The position numbers and the translations under genes were made by a program. Below, piece by piece: positions 43,286 through 52,105 of a stretch of DNA of 64,000 bases (position 1 is the first letter of the stretch; each line of letters begins with the position of its first letter). A model generated the notes under the pieces. It was not told where the DNA came from. It made no database searches and saw nothing but the letters and a program-made list of their open reading frames with translations. Origin of the DNA: Fimbriimonadaceae bacterium (lineage in GTDB: Bacteria > Armatimonadota > Fimbriimonadia > Fimbriimonadales > Fimbriimonadaceae); NCBI GenBank assembly GCA_019454105.1, contig CP075364.1:1119362-1183361 (forward strand). The letters run 5' to 3'.

Positions 43286-44238
43286 AGCACGGCGTCCTCA
43301 ACCTCGTCGACCGTGATCGCAAGGAAGCAGTCGCGACGACAGGCGTCCAGATCGACCCCACAGGCCCAGGGGCACTCGCTTTGGATCAAGCAGTGACCCT
43401 CCCCCCATGGCCGGTAGTGCTCGATCCGGGTCGGGCCGAAGAGGCCGACGACCGGCGTGCCCATCGCCGCAGCCAAGTGCATGGGGCCGCTATCGTTGGT
43501 CAGAAGCAAGGCCGACTCGGCGAAGACAGCGGCCGATTCGAGAATCCCGGTGTCGCGGTGCTCGACTCTGGCGGGAACCGGCGACCCGGGCCCAAGAGGC
43601 CCGACCCAAAGAACCTTGAGCCCCCGGTCAAGGAGACGCCCCGAGACTTCCGCGAACCGCTCCAAGGGCCATTGCTTGGCCGGGTGAGAGGCGCCCACGT
43701 TGACCGCTACCTGGCTAGGCCGACGCGGACCGTGGGCGATTTCGAGACAGGGGCGCCAGTCGCCTGATTCGACACCGAAAGCTGCGAACAGCCGTGCCAA
43801 TGTTCCTGGCGTCTCGATGGTGCCTCGCTCATAGAGGACGCACGCGTCGAACCGCTTATCGTCAAGCGAGTTCGCCACCCCGACGACGGGACCGGCCCCG
43901 GCCAGGCGCACGGCCCTGAGCGTGCCGTTGTGGGCGTAAGAGGCGACGACCAGGTCGGGATGGAACCGACGCAGCCTGAGGGCCAGCGCCCCGAGCCCGA
44001 AGGCACCCGATCCGCGGTCCCAAACCTCATCGAACCAGGGACAGGCCCGCGCGACCTCAAGGGCCGGGCCCTTGGAGACGCCGACCAAGCGGACGCCCGG
44101 CCAAGCCGACTTCATCCACCTGGCCACCGGCGTCAGATTGACCGTGTCGCCGATCTTTGGCTGGAGGTGAAAAGCCACCCGCTTGGGCGGGCGCTCCTCC
44201 AGGACGCGGGCGAGCGTTGAGGCGCTGGGGCTGACCAC
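43270..44238 (-). CDS. Glycosyltransferase family 9 (heptosyltransferase-like)
   Basis: This 322-residue GT-B enzyme is related to ADP-heptose:LPS heptosyltransferases. It has PKIGDTVNLTPVARWM, VAVNVGASHPAKQWPLERFA at the donor site, and LLTNDSGPMHLAAAMGTPVVG then LFGPTRIEHYRPWG at the nucleotide-sugar pocket. A cysteine-rich end (ECPWACGVDLDACRRDCF) is common in the family. GTG 44238 is preferred because AGGAG sits 6 nt upstream; an ATG at 44268 would overlap the divergent start. Family members build lipopolysaccharide cores, which fits a diderm cell. Confidence 0.85.
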   Translation of the reverse strand: MVSPSASTLARVLEERPPKRVAFHLQPKIGDTVNLTPVARWMKSAWPGVRLVGVSKGPALEVARACPWFDEVWDRGSGAFGLGALALRLRRFHPDLVVASYAHNGTLRAVRLAGAGPVVGVANSLDDKRFDACVLYERGTIETPGTLARLFAAFGVESGDWRPCLEIAHGPRRPSQVAVNVGASHPAKQWPLERFAEVSGRLLDRGLKVLWVGPLGPGSPVPARVEHRDTGILESAAVFAESALLLTNDSGPMHLAAAMGTPVVGLFGPTRIEHYRPWGEGHCLIQSECPWACGVDLDACRRDCFLAITVDEVEDAVLQVLA

Positions 44239-44250
44239 GGGTGGCTCCTG

Positions 44251-44258
44251 ACTATACT
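44251..44258. promoter_or_regulatory. Palindromic -10 box shared by divergent genes
   Basis: ACTATACT reads TATACT on the plus strand, 8 nt before the ATG at 44267, and TATAGT on the minus strand, 12 nt before the GTG at 44238. Overlapping inverted -10 elements can fire in both directions. The leftward reading is weaker, because its start point would fall beyond the AGGAG used for the GT9 gene. Confidence 0.45.
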
Positions 44259-44266
44259 TGACCCGC

Positions 44267-45094
44267 ATGGGGCCCCCGACAATCGTCAGCGCCGCGTTCT
44301 TCGGACTGCGGACCGACCGCGACACTCGGGCGTACTATTCCACCTTGCTGAACCAACTGGCCCCGATCTATCCGGGCCCCGTCCATGTCTTCACCAACGA
44401 CCCGGGCGCGTTCGGCCATGGAATCGAAGTGGAGAAGGTCGACGACCTAGGCCCGTTCATGGCCGAGATCTGGCCCGATCCCGACTGGGAGGCCAAGGTC
44501 CGGCCCTTGCTTGGGTGGCACCGCCGAAACCACCGTCTGGCCCAATGGCGGCAGCCTCGTCTGTTGCTGCCCTGGCTCGCCAAGCCCGGGCTTGTCAGGC
44601 GGGCCGCCGAGCGACACGGACCGGTCTTTTGGCTTGACGCGGGACTGCTCTACAGCGTTGATCACGGTCACTCGGTACCGGCCGTCCCAGTCGGATACGA
44701 CGAGGGTCTGATCTATGACCGATTGCTTCCTGCGCTCGAGCGAGCGGCGAGGTCGCCGGTCCCGACAGTGGCCACCGTCGACCGGAAGGGAGGGTGGCAC
44801 AAGGCTTGGCGACCGACTTTTCATGGACTCAGTTGGGCGGACATGGGCCAGTTGGCGCGGCGGTGCGGGACACGTCCCGACGCGAGCCACACGGTCGGGG
44901 CGGCGGCCTACTGGCCCGAAGGGTGGCCAGCCCGCGTGACCGACGAAGGGCGCGACGTTTGGCGCAAAATGCTCGGGATGGGCCGGATCGGGACTGAGGA
45001 GACCGTCTTGAGCGTTTTGCGCTGGAAGCACGGCTGGGACGGGCTCAGCACGCAATCGTGGTGCCGCCTCATGGCTCCGGCTCCAGAAGAATGA
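44267..45094 (+). CDS. Uncharacterised protein of the glycosyltransferase island
   Basis: The 275-residue soluble protein begins IVSAAFFGLRTDRDTRAYYS. It has a GT-A-like alternation of strands and helices, a GPVFWLDAGLLYS block reminiscent of the metal-binding DxD-like strand in HtrL/YibB-type proteins, and several Trp-rich segments (RDVWRKMLGMGRIGTEETVL). No family can be named firmly. It opens a three-gene run with two GT4 enzymes (4-nt overlaps), so transfer of a sugar to a surface glycan is a fair inference. The ATG at 44267 is 8 nt after a TATACT box. Confidence 0.6.
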   Translation: MGPPTIVSAAFFGLRTDRDTRAYYSTLLNQLAPIYPGPVHVFTNDPGAFGHGIEVEKVDDLGPFMAEIWPDPDWEAKVRPLLGWHRRNHRLAQWRQPRLLLPWLAKPGLVRRAAERHGPVFWLDAGLLYSVDHGHSVPAVPVGYDEGLIYDRLLPALERAARSPVPTVATVDRKGGWHKAWRPTFHGLSWADMGQLARRCGTRPDASHTVGAAAYWPEGWPARVTDEGRDVWRKMLGMGRIGTEETVLSVLRWKHGWDGLSTQSWCRLMAPAPEE

Positions 45095-46062
45095 TGCGTT
45101 TTTGCTTTCTGGGAACGGGCCGCACGCCGATCCCGCCTCCCGGCCGAGGAGCGGTCGAGACGATCCTGTGGGCCTATCGAAACGAGTTGGTGGCGAGAGG
45201 ACACCACGTGTCGATCGTCAACGTCAAGAGCGACAGGCTTTGGGCCGCTTTGCCTCTGGCCGTTCGTCGCGAAGGCCCTTTCGATTGGGTGTGGTGTCAC
45301 CAAGAAAGAATGGTGCCGATAACCACCTTTTGGGGACGCGTGCTGGGGTTTCGCACTCTTGAGACCACCCATCGACCCGTGTCCGACGTCGAGCCGGTGG
45401 ACCGGTTCTCCGCCTGGCAGTTCAGGCGTGCGGCCCGGGCCCCATACCACGCGTGCCTGCAGGAGGACCTCGCCGTCGCGATGCGGGCCCTGAACCCAAA
45501 GAGCCGGGCGATGGTGCTCCCGAACGCGACCGAGGTCGGTGCGTATACCTGGAGGCCGGGCGGGAACGGGCGCGCCGTTTGCCTTGGCGGAGTGTCGTCC
45601 CGCAAGCGGCAGGCCGTGGTCGCCGTGGCTCTTGAAGGCAGCGGGGTGCATTGCGACTTTGTCGGTCCGATCGACCACGACGACGACCACACCCGGCTTA
45701 TCGCAGCCCATCCGAACTACTTGGGATCCTGGAGTCGGGAAGACGTCGTGGAGCGCCTGACCGACTACTCTTGCCTGGTGCTCTTCAGCGTGGCCGAATG
45801 CCATCCGTTAGTGGTCGGCGAAGCGATGGCGGCCGGGTTGAGCGTCGTGGTCTCGTCGTCGAGCACGGCCAACATGGACGTCAGTCTGCCTTGGGTGACG
45901 GTGGTGGACGACCCGCGGGAGCTTGGGTGCGCGGTCAAGCGGGCTATCTCCGAGAACCCAGCCCATAGATCGGCGATCCGCGACTATGCCGAAAAGAATC
46001 TGGCCTATGGGCCCACACTGAACCGGTTGCTCGCCCAGCTGAGGGAGTGGCAGGACTCGTGA
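45091..46062 (+). CDS. Glycosyltransferase family 4, tandem copy 1
   Basis: This 323-residue GT-B enzyme opens CFLGTGRTPIPPPGRGAVET, the acceptor-side G-rich loop of GT4 proteins. Later come GRAVCLGGVSSRKRQAVVAV, the donor loop, and AECHPLVVGEAMAAGLSVVV, which carries the E-x7-E-type signature for nucleotide-sugar binding. It overlaps the preceding gene by 4 nt and the next GT4 gene by 4 nt. It is clearly paralogous to the next gene. The expected product is a surface polysaccharide or glycolipid; donor and acceptor are unknown. Confidence 0.88.
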   Translation: MMRFCFLGTGRTPIPPPGRGAVETILWAYRNELVARGHHVSIVNVKSDRLWAALPLAVRREGPFDWVWCHQERMVPITTFWGRVLGFRTLETTHRPVSDVEPVDRFSAWQFRRAARAPYHACLQEDLAVAMRALNPKSRAMVLPNATEVGAYTWRPGGNGRAVCLGGVSSRKRQAVVAVALEGSGVHCDFVGPIDHDDDHTRLIAAHPNYLGSWSREDVVERLTDYSCLVLFSVAECHPLVVGEAMAAGLSVVVSSSSTANMDVSLPWVTVVDDPRELGCAVKRAISENPAHRSAIRDYAEKNLAYGPTLNRLLAQLREWQDS

Positions 46063-47072
46063 AGGGGCGCCTCTGCCTGGTCGGCCATGGCTCCATCCCG
46101 ATTCCTCCGCCCGGCTGGGGAGCGGTCGAGACAGTGATCCACGAACAGGCCACGATCTTGCGGGCCCGTGGGTGGGAGGTCGACATCGTCAACGTGAACC
46201 GCAAGTTGGCCCCGGGCGCGGTCGTCCGGTTGGCCCTGGGCGGCCGCCGCCCTGATTGGGTCTGGTGCCACAACGAGAAAGCAGTTCCGGGGCTGGCCCT
46301 CGCATGCTCGGCATTGAGTCTCCGGATGATCGCGACGAGCCACACGCCCGCGAGCGACTGGGCCGCCCGCGACTTTCCGGCCCACAGGCCGTTGTGCCGG
46401 GCGTCTCGGGCTGCCTTCCACTTGGCCCTGACCAAACCTGTGGCCACGACGATGAAGATCCTCAACCGGAAGTGCCTCGCCGAGGTCCATCCGAACGGCG
46501 TCGCCGTCGATCTCTTCCGATACTCGCCGACTGGGAACGGGAGGGCGGTTTGCGTCGGGCAGATCCACCATCGGAAAAGGCAGCCTGAGTTGCACCGCCT
46601 CGCCCAGCGGGAGGACCTCCCGATCGATTTTGTGGGGCCCCACGCCCAGGACTTGCCACCTCGCGACAGGATTGAAGGCTCTGACCTGTGGCTGGGAGAG
46701 TGGAGCCGCGGCGAGATGCACGACCGGCTCACCGAGTGGTCGTGCCTGGTGCTTTGGTCGGCTTCAGAGGCCCACCCGCTCGTCGTCCTTGAGGCCATGG
46801 CGGCCGGACTCTCCGTCGTGGTGAGTCCAGAGGCCTCAGCGAACCTTGACCGGAGCCTTCCCTGGATCCACATCGCCAAGACAGAAGAAGACGTCGCCAC
46901 AGCCGTCCGCGAGGCGGTCCATGCGAACCCGGCCTATCGCTCCCAGATCCGGGCATGTGCCAAAGAACGTTGGTCATGGGAGAAGGCGGTCGACCGGCTT
47001 GAGTCGATCCTGGACAAATGGGCCGGTGGACGGGCCCCCAACCCGCTGAGCCTCAATTTGGACGACCACTAA
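46059..47072 (+). CDS. Glycosyltransferase family 4, tandem copy 2
   Basis: This 337-residue paralogue of the gene before it shares PIPPPGWGAVETVI, PDWVWCHNEKAVPG, GRAVCVGQIHHRKRQPEL and SEAHPLVVLEAMAAGLSVVV. The order and spacing match copy 1 throughout, so a tandem duplication followed by divergence is likely. The GTG at 46059 overlaps the preceding stop as GTGA; a GTG at 46047 is possible. Its TAA lies in a CTAA that also contains the stop of the convergent biotin carboxylase gene. Confidence 0.88.
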   Translation: MKGRLCLVGHGSIPIPPPGWGAVETVIHEQATILRARGWEVDIVNVNRKLAPGAVVRLALGGRRPDWVWCHNEKAVPGLALACSALSLRMIATSHTPASDWAARDFPAHRPLCRASRAAFHLALTKPVATTMKILNRKCLAEVHPNGVAVDLFRYSPTGNGRAVCVGQIHHRKRQPELHRLAQREDLPIDFVGPHAQDLPPRDRIEGSDLWLGEWSRGEMHDRLTEWSCLVLWSASEAHPLVVLEAMAAGLSVVVSPEASANLDRSLPWIHIAKTEEDVATAVREAVHANPAYRSQIRACAKERWSWEKAVDRLESILDKWAGGRAPNPLSLNLDDH

Positions 47073-48565
47073 CCGGTGACGCGGAAGCCGTCTCCCACGC
47101 CCCAGGCGGGCCGAAGATCCTTTCGCGCGACCGCGGCCTCGCGGGCAGGACGGGCGAGGGCGGCCAGGTGGAGCACGGCCGGGGGCACGTCGTCAGACGG
47201 ACGCCAGTCCGGGAGGGCCCGGCCCAACCACCCGGTGTCGAACTCGGCCTTGCCGAAATCGGGATGGCGGACGACGTCGAGTAAGAATCCAATATTGGTC
47301 GCAGGACCGATGACGTGGGTGTCGAGAAGGGCCTGCTCCATCCGTTTTGCGGCAGCCTCGCGCGACTCGGCATGGGCGATGAGCTTGGCCACCAAAGAGT
47401 CATAGTGGGGCGAGACTTCGTCTCCCGCGCCGAAACCTGTGTCGAACCGGACGCCCGGCATTCGGGGCTCGGCCCACCCCAAGATGCGGCCGACGCTCGG
47501 CAGGAAACCCTGGGCGGGGTCTTCGGCCACGATCCGGGCCTCGATCGCATGACCACACAGCGCGGATCGGTCGCCCGCCATGAGCTCGGGCCGCAGGGCC
47601 AACCGCTCGCCGGAAGCCACCCGCAACTGCCACTGCACCAGGTCGACTCCGGTGACCGCCTCGGTGACAGGGTGCTCCACTTGGAGCCGCGCGTTGACCT
47701 CCAAGAAGAAGAACTCGCCTGTGGCTGCATCGACCATGAATTCGACGGTACCGGCGTTCGAGTAGCCAGCGGCCTTCACGAGGCGGACGGCGGCGTCGCG
47801 CATCGCGCCCCAAAGATCGTCGGTCATCACTGGCGACGGCGCCTCTTCCAAGATCTTCTGGTGGCGGCGTTGGATCGAGCACTCGCGCTCGAAGAAGCAG
47901 ACGACGTTGTCGTGGTGGTCGGCCATGACCTGGACTTCAATATGCCGAGGACGCTCGACGAACCTCTCGACCATCATCGCGCCATCGCCAAAAGCCTTGA
48001 GGGCTTCTTCGCTCGCCAGCCGGAGGGCGTCGTCGAACTCTGCCGGGTCTCGAACGACGCGCATCCCCCGTCCCCCGCCCCCGGCGCTCGCCTTGAGCAT
48101 GACCGGATAACCGATCCGTTGCGCCGCTTGGCGAAGGTCAACGGGAGTGGCCCCAGGCTCAAAGTAGCCCGGCGCCACCGGCACTTGATTGGCCACGGCC
48201 AGTGTCTTGGCGTCGATCTTGCCGCCCAAGAGGTCCATGGCCTCAGGGCTTGGGCCGATGAAAACGAGGCCCGCCTCGCGGCAAGACCGGGCGAACGAGG
48301 AGCGCTCACTCAGGAAGCCATAGCCGGGATGAACAGCGTCGGCCCCGGTCGCGGCCGCGGCCCCCAAAATCTTGCTTTGGTCCAGATAGCTCGTCGTGGG
48401 CTCAGGGCCACCGATCTCGACCACTTCGTCGGCCAGGAGGGCGTGCATCGCGTTCGCGTCGGCGACGCTCGCCACGGCGACTGTGCGGATCCCGAGCTCG
48501 CGGGCCGCCCGGAAGACCCTGACGGCGATCTCGCCGCGGTTGGCGACCAAGAGCTTTCGGACCAC
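47069..48565 (-). CDS. accC: Biotin carboxylase subunit of an acyl-/acetyl-CoA carboxylase
   Basis: Biotin carboxylase uses ATP and bicarbonate to carboxylate biotin on a carrier protein. The 498-residue protein starts VRKLLVANRGEIAVRVFRAA and has HPGYGFLSE, the ATP-grasp glycine loop KASAGGGGRGMR, ERFVERPRHIEVQVMAD, FFERECSIQRRHQKILEE, and LEVNARLQVEHPVTE with catalytic Glu, Asn and Arg. A linker ends the chain without a biotinyl domain. Carboxylase partners (accB or a carboxyltransferase) are not adjacent. It may serve acetyl-CoA or a longer acyl-CoA. Confidence 0.92.
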   Translation of the reverse strand: MVRKLLVANRGEIAVRVFRAARELGIRTVAVASVADANAMHALLADEVVEIGGPEPTTSYLDQSKILGAAAATGADAVHPGYGFLSERSSFARSCREAGLVFIGPSPEAMDLLGGKIDAKTLAVANQVPVAPGYFEPGATPVDLRQAAQRIGYPVMLKASAGGGGRGMRVVRDPAEFDDALRLASEEALKAFGDGAMMVERFVERPRHIEVQVMADHHDNVVCFFERECSIQRRHQKILEEAPSPVMTDDLWGAMRDAAVRLVKAAGYSNAGTVEFMVDAATGEFFFLEVNARLQVEHPVTEAVTGVDLVQWQLRVASGERLALRPELMAGDRSALCGHAIEARIVAEDPAQGFLPSVGRILGWAEPRMPGVRFDTGFGAGDEVSPHYDSLVAKLIAHAESREAAAKRMEQALLDTHVIGPATNIGFLLDVVRHPDFGKAEFDTGWLGRALPDWRPSDDVPPAVLHLAALARPAREAAVARKDLRPAWGVGDGFRVTG

Positions 48566-48592
48566 AAGAGAATTCTAGCCTGGCTGTGAGCG

Positions 48593-49723
48593 CTAGAAGA
48601 AGTCCATGCAGACGACGGACGATTGGGGAAAGAGCCGACCGAGCCTCTCGACGACGGCCGGCGAAGTGGCTTTGAGAAGGCCGACAGAGGCGAGTTGCCA
48701 GGCTGAGCATTCACCGAGGACGAGCTGTGCGAGGACGTCGATGCCCATCTCAGCGTCCGGGTCGCCTTCTGTGATTCGCTCGACCGAGTCTCCCAACCGC
48801 CAAAGTCCCTGGTTCCAAGGGGCGAGCTGGTCCGAGACTCTCAGCACGAGCCCTTTTTCCTCACCTAGAAAAGGAGCAAGGGACAGAGGAAGATCGATCA
48901 AGCGGAACATCGTGGGCCTGTGCAGGGCGACGCTGATCCCTTGATCCAGGTAATGCGGCACAAACAGACCGTCCCTCGGTTCGCACCAGGTGACAGTCGA
49001 CTGACTGGCCGCTATCCCCGACAGGAACGTCAGGACGCTCGCATGACCCCGGCTCGAAGTCCAGGCCACCTCTCCCACCACGGCCTCCCCCCAAAAGTCG
49101 GAAAGGTTCACCCAAAGGTAGGCCTCCGCCGGCTCGCCAAACGCATAGATGCTGGGGGGGCGCTTGCCGAGCCGGTCCTTCCAGTCAGCTTCGGTGCGCA
49201 TGAACGAGCCGGAACGGGCCCGTGCGAAGCTTGTATACACGGGATCGAGGCTCGGAGAGTCTTTCGCGGAAACCTGCCGAACTGGGAGCCCTCCGTCGAT
49301 CCGAGGCAACCGGTGGGCGGGGCACTTGATCTGCCATCGCCACCCGCAGGTGGCATAACCGAACTTTCTGTAGAACGGCTCCCGAAAGGCATAAAGGGCC
49401 GAAATCGCGAGACCCTCGTCTCTCATCGTGCCCAACACATCCGTCATCAGCCGCGAGGCTGCCCCAGTGCGCCGATGCTCCGGCAACGTCGCGACCACCG
49501 CCACACAACCGCACGACAAGTCTTTGTCGTTTCGGGCCACCGTTGTCCGGGTGACCGAACATGCCGACGCTGGTCGTCCGTCCAGCAGGGTCAAATAGCG
49601 TTTCTCGCCCTCCCTGGCGGGCTCGAACGGTTCGTCCGACGGTCGGTTGCGGTAGACAGTCTCGACGACTCCCCGCCAGGCGAGGGCCAAGTCTTGGCCT
49701 GCCTCGCGAGTCTCGAAGCTCAT
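48593..49723 (-). CDS. Eis-like GNAT N-acetyltransferase
   Basis: The 376-residue protein has an N-terminal GNAT domain (VAVVATLPEHRRTGAASRLM is the acetyl-CoA pyrophosphate loop, then ALYAFREPFYRKFGYAT), a second GNAT-like half, and a sterol-carrier-like end. It finishes VVCMDFF, matching the Eis family, where the C-terminal carboxylate of a Phe takes part in catalysis. Eis proteins acetylate amines, including aminoglycosides. The gene is coupled by a 4-nt overlap to the Lrp-type regulator, which may control it. The natural substrate is unknown. Confidence 0.85.
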   Translation of the reverse strand: MSFETREAGQDLALAWRGVVETVYRNRPSDEPFEPAREGEKRYLTLLDGRPASACSVTRTTVARNDKDLSCGCVAVVATLPEHRRTGAASRLMTDVLGTMRDEGLAISALYAFREPFYRKFGYATCGWRWQIKCPAHRLPRIDGGLPVRQVSAKDSPSLDPVYTSFARARSGSFMRTEADWKDRLGKRPPSIYAFGEPAEAYLWVNLSDFWGEAVVGEVAWTSSRGHASVLTFLSGIAASQSTVTWCEPRDGLFVPHYLDQGISVALHRPTMFRLIDLPLSLAPFLGEEKGLVLRVSDQLAPWNQGLWRLGDSVERITEGDPDAEMGIDVLAQLVLGECSAWQLASVGLLKATSPAVVERLGRLFPQSSVVCMDFF

Positions 49724-50229
49724 ATGGGCAAGCTGGACGTCTGCTTGTTCACGGCAAGCACGAAGCAGCTATGGATCTTGCCGACGCCATTGATCGAGCT
49801 CAGTTTCTCGCGCACCAGTTTTTCATATGACGCCATGTCGGGAACCACGACTTTGAGGAGGAAATCGAAATCGCCGGAGACGTGGAGGCACTCGAGCACC
49901 TCCTGGATCTCGCCGACTTCTTGCCGGAACCTCTCGATCGGCTGCTCCTGATGCAGGGCCAAGCTGACCATGGCCATGACCTGGAGCTTGAACCCGATCT
50001 TTTCCTGATCCAAGATCGCGACATAGCCCTTGATCAGGCCCGACTCCTCAAGCTTGCGCACGCGCTGCAGGACGGACGGCGGAGAGAGACCGACCCTCCG
50101 GGCCAATTCGGCGTTCGTGATCCGGCCGTCGTTCTGAAGGAGGCGCAAGAGCTGGGCATCGACTTCGTCCAGTCGAAACCGGACGCGTGATTCCGGGGCT
50201 TTCATCGGTTCGCGGTTCAAAAGTGCCAT
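49720..50229 (-). CDS. Lrp/AsnC-family transcriptional regulator
   Basis: This 169-residue regulator has an N-terminal winged helix (DEVDAQLLRLLQNDGRITNA, then ELARRVGLSPPSVLQRVRKL) and a C-terminal RAM ligand-binding domain (VSLALHQEQPIERF, LHVSGDFDFLLKVVVPD). Such proteins form octamers and respond to amino acids. ATG 50229 is fixed by AGGAG at 50236-50240, a 6-nt spacing; it is one of the few clear Shine-Dalgarno sites here. It is divergent from pepF and coupled to the Eis-like gene, so both may be its targets. Confidence 0.93.
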   Translation of the reverse strand: MALLNREPMKAPESRVRFRLDEVDAQLLRLLQNDGRITNAELARRVGLSPPSVLQRVRKLEESGLIKGYVAILDQEKIGFKLQVMAMVSLALHQEQPIERFRQEVGEIQEVLECLHVSGDFDFLLKVVVPDMASYEKLVREKLSSINGVGKIHSCFVLAVNKQTSSLPI

Positions 50230-50326
50230 CAATTTCTCCTGTCAAAGTGATCTCAGTTCCGGAGGGGCGAACGTCGGGCGGCGCCAAGCCTTTCTTGCTC
50301 CTCGAAAGGTATGTTCATCCAAGGCC

Positions 50327-52105
50327 ATGCGAACGATCGCTGAACTTCCCCGATGGGACCTGACTCCGTTCTTCTCCAGCCCTGACTCTACCGAATACCA
50401 TGAGGCCCGCGCGAGGCTGGCAGGGCTTGTCGAGCGTTGTTCAAGCGGAGTGCGGCGGCTCATGGACGGTGCGACGGCGCCCGAGCCAGGTCTGACGGCC
50501 CTGACGGGTGCCCTTCGGTCCAGTCTCGATTCGCTCAATGAGGCCCTCGCCCTGGCCCGGCTCCTCCGATCCTATTCATCTGCCATGGTGTCGACGGACT
50601 CCCGCAACGAGACGGCCCAGGCGGCGAGCAGCCTTCTGGCCCCTTCGATGACGGGGCTGTCACAAGCGCTCGCCCTGTTCGACGCTGCGGTCGCGCTTAT
50701 CGACCTCGACAGTTTGGGAGCCGATCCGGTCGTGCGGGCGCACCGATATCGCCTCGACCGCACCAAGGCCCGAGCCCACACGCTCTTGAGCCCGGAAGAA
50801 GAATCCTTGCTGGCCGAACTCGCCGACAGCGGGCCGCTCGCATGGTCGCGGCTCCACGGCAACCTGACGAGCCAAATCGTAGTGGAGTTCAAAGGCGAGA
50901 AGCTCCCCATGGCGAAGCTACAGACAATGGGTCGCGACCCAGACCCGGAGGTGCGTAGGGAGGCTTATCAAGCCGAACAGGCGGCGTGGAAGGAGAACGA
51001 GACCGCCCTGGTGGCGGCTATGAACAGCGTCAAGGGGCACTCTGTTCGGGTCAACGCGCGACGCGGCTGGCCGAAGCCGCTTGACGAGGCGGTCTTCACC
51101 AACGCCATCGACCGCACGATCCTCGACGCGATGATGGCGGCAGCCCACGAGTCCTTCCCTGACTTCCGCCGGTTCTTTCGGGCCAAGGCGCGTCTGCTCG
51201 GGCACGGCGGTGGCCTGCCATGGTGGGACCTTTACGCTCCTTTGGGACGATTCAAGACCTGGCCCTACGCTGAGGGGTGCGAGTTCGTGGTGCGCCACTT
51301 CCGAACGTACTCGGACAAGCTCGCCGACTTCACGCAAATGACCTTCGACCAGAACTGGGTGGACGCCGAGCCTCGTGCAGGCAAGCGCGGGGGCGCCTAC
51401 TGCACTGGACTCACCCCGGGTGTCAGCCGAGTGTTCATGAACTATGAGCCTTCTTTCCTCTCCGTCTCAACCTTGGCTCACGAATTGGGCCACGCCTACC
51501 ATGGCCTTTGTCTTCGCGAGCGGACCGAGCTCCAGTCGTCCCTCCCCATGACCTTGGCCGAGACGGCGAGTATCTTTTGCGAGACCCTGATCAAGCAGGC
51601 GGCCCTCGCCGAGGCTCATGGTGACGAGCGCATGGCCCTGCTCGACGCGACGCTCATGGGCCCGACCGGCGTCGTCGTCGACATCACGTCACGGTTCTTG
51701 TTCGAGCAAGAGGTTTGCGAAAGGAGGAGCGAACGAGAGCTTTCTGCAGCCGAGCTTTGCGACGCGATGCGGCGGGCCCAGGTGGCCACCTATGGCGACG
51801 GCCTCGATCCAGAGTGGCTTCACCCCTACGCCTGGGCCGGCAAGCCGCACTATTACGCCCGCGACTTTTACAACTTTCCGTACATGTTCGGTCTCCTCTT
51901 CGGACTCGGGCTCTATGAGGTGTACAGGGCCGAGCCGAACGGGTTCCACGAGCGTTACGACGCGCTCCTGTCGGACACGGGGATGGCCAGCGCGCTTGAA
52001 CTCGGCCAAAGGTTTGGCATCGACTTGCGCGAGTCCGACTTTTGGCGCCGATCGCTCGCGACAGTCCGCAAGGACATCGACGACTTCGTGTCGCTCGCTT
52101 CATGA
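50327..52105 (+). CDS. pepF: M3-family oligoendopeptidase F
   Basis: This is a cytosolic zinc peptidase that hydrolyses short oligopeptides. The 592-residue protein has the M3B layout, with long helices, and the metal site STLAHELGHAYHG (HExxH), followed 25-30 residues later by the third ligand in MTLAETASIFCETL. Other family blocks are AYCTGLTPGVSRVFMNYE and the C-terminal HYYARDFYNFPYMFGLLFGL. No signal peptide is present. It is coupled by ATGA to the HisH-like gene, an unusual partner. It is divergent from the Lrp regulator. Confidence 0.94.
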   Translation: MRTIAELPRWDLTPFFSSPDSTEYHEARARLAGLVERCSSGVRRLMDGATAPEPGLTALTGALRSSLDSLNEALALARLLRSYSSAMVSTDSRNETAQAASSLLAPSMTGLSQALALFDAAVALIDLDSLGADPVVRAHRYRLDRTKARAHTLLSPEEESLLAELADSGPLAWSRLHGNLTSQIVVEFKGEKLPMAKLQTMGRDPDPEVRREAYQAEQAAWKENETALVAAMNSVKGHSVRVNARRGWPKPLDEAVFTNAIDRTILDAMMAAAHESFPDFRRFFRAKARLLGHGGGLPWWDLYAPLGRFKTWPYAEGCEFVVRHFRTYSDKLADFTQMTFDQNWVDAEPRAGKRGGAYCTGLTPGVSRVFMNYEPSFLSVSTLAHELGHAYHGLCLRERTELQSSLPMTLAETASIFCETLIKQAALAEAHGDERMALLDATLMGPTGVVVDITSRFLFEQEVCERRSERELSAAELCDAMRRAQVATYGDGLDPEWLHPYAWAGKPHYYARDFYNFPYMFGLLFGLGLYEVYRAEPNGFHERYDALLSDTGMASALELGQRFGIDLRESDFWRRSLATVRKDIDDFVSLAS

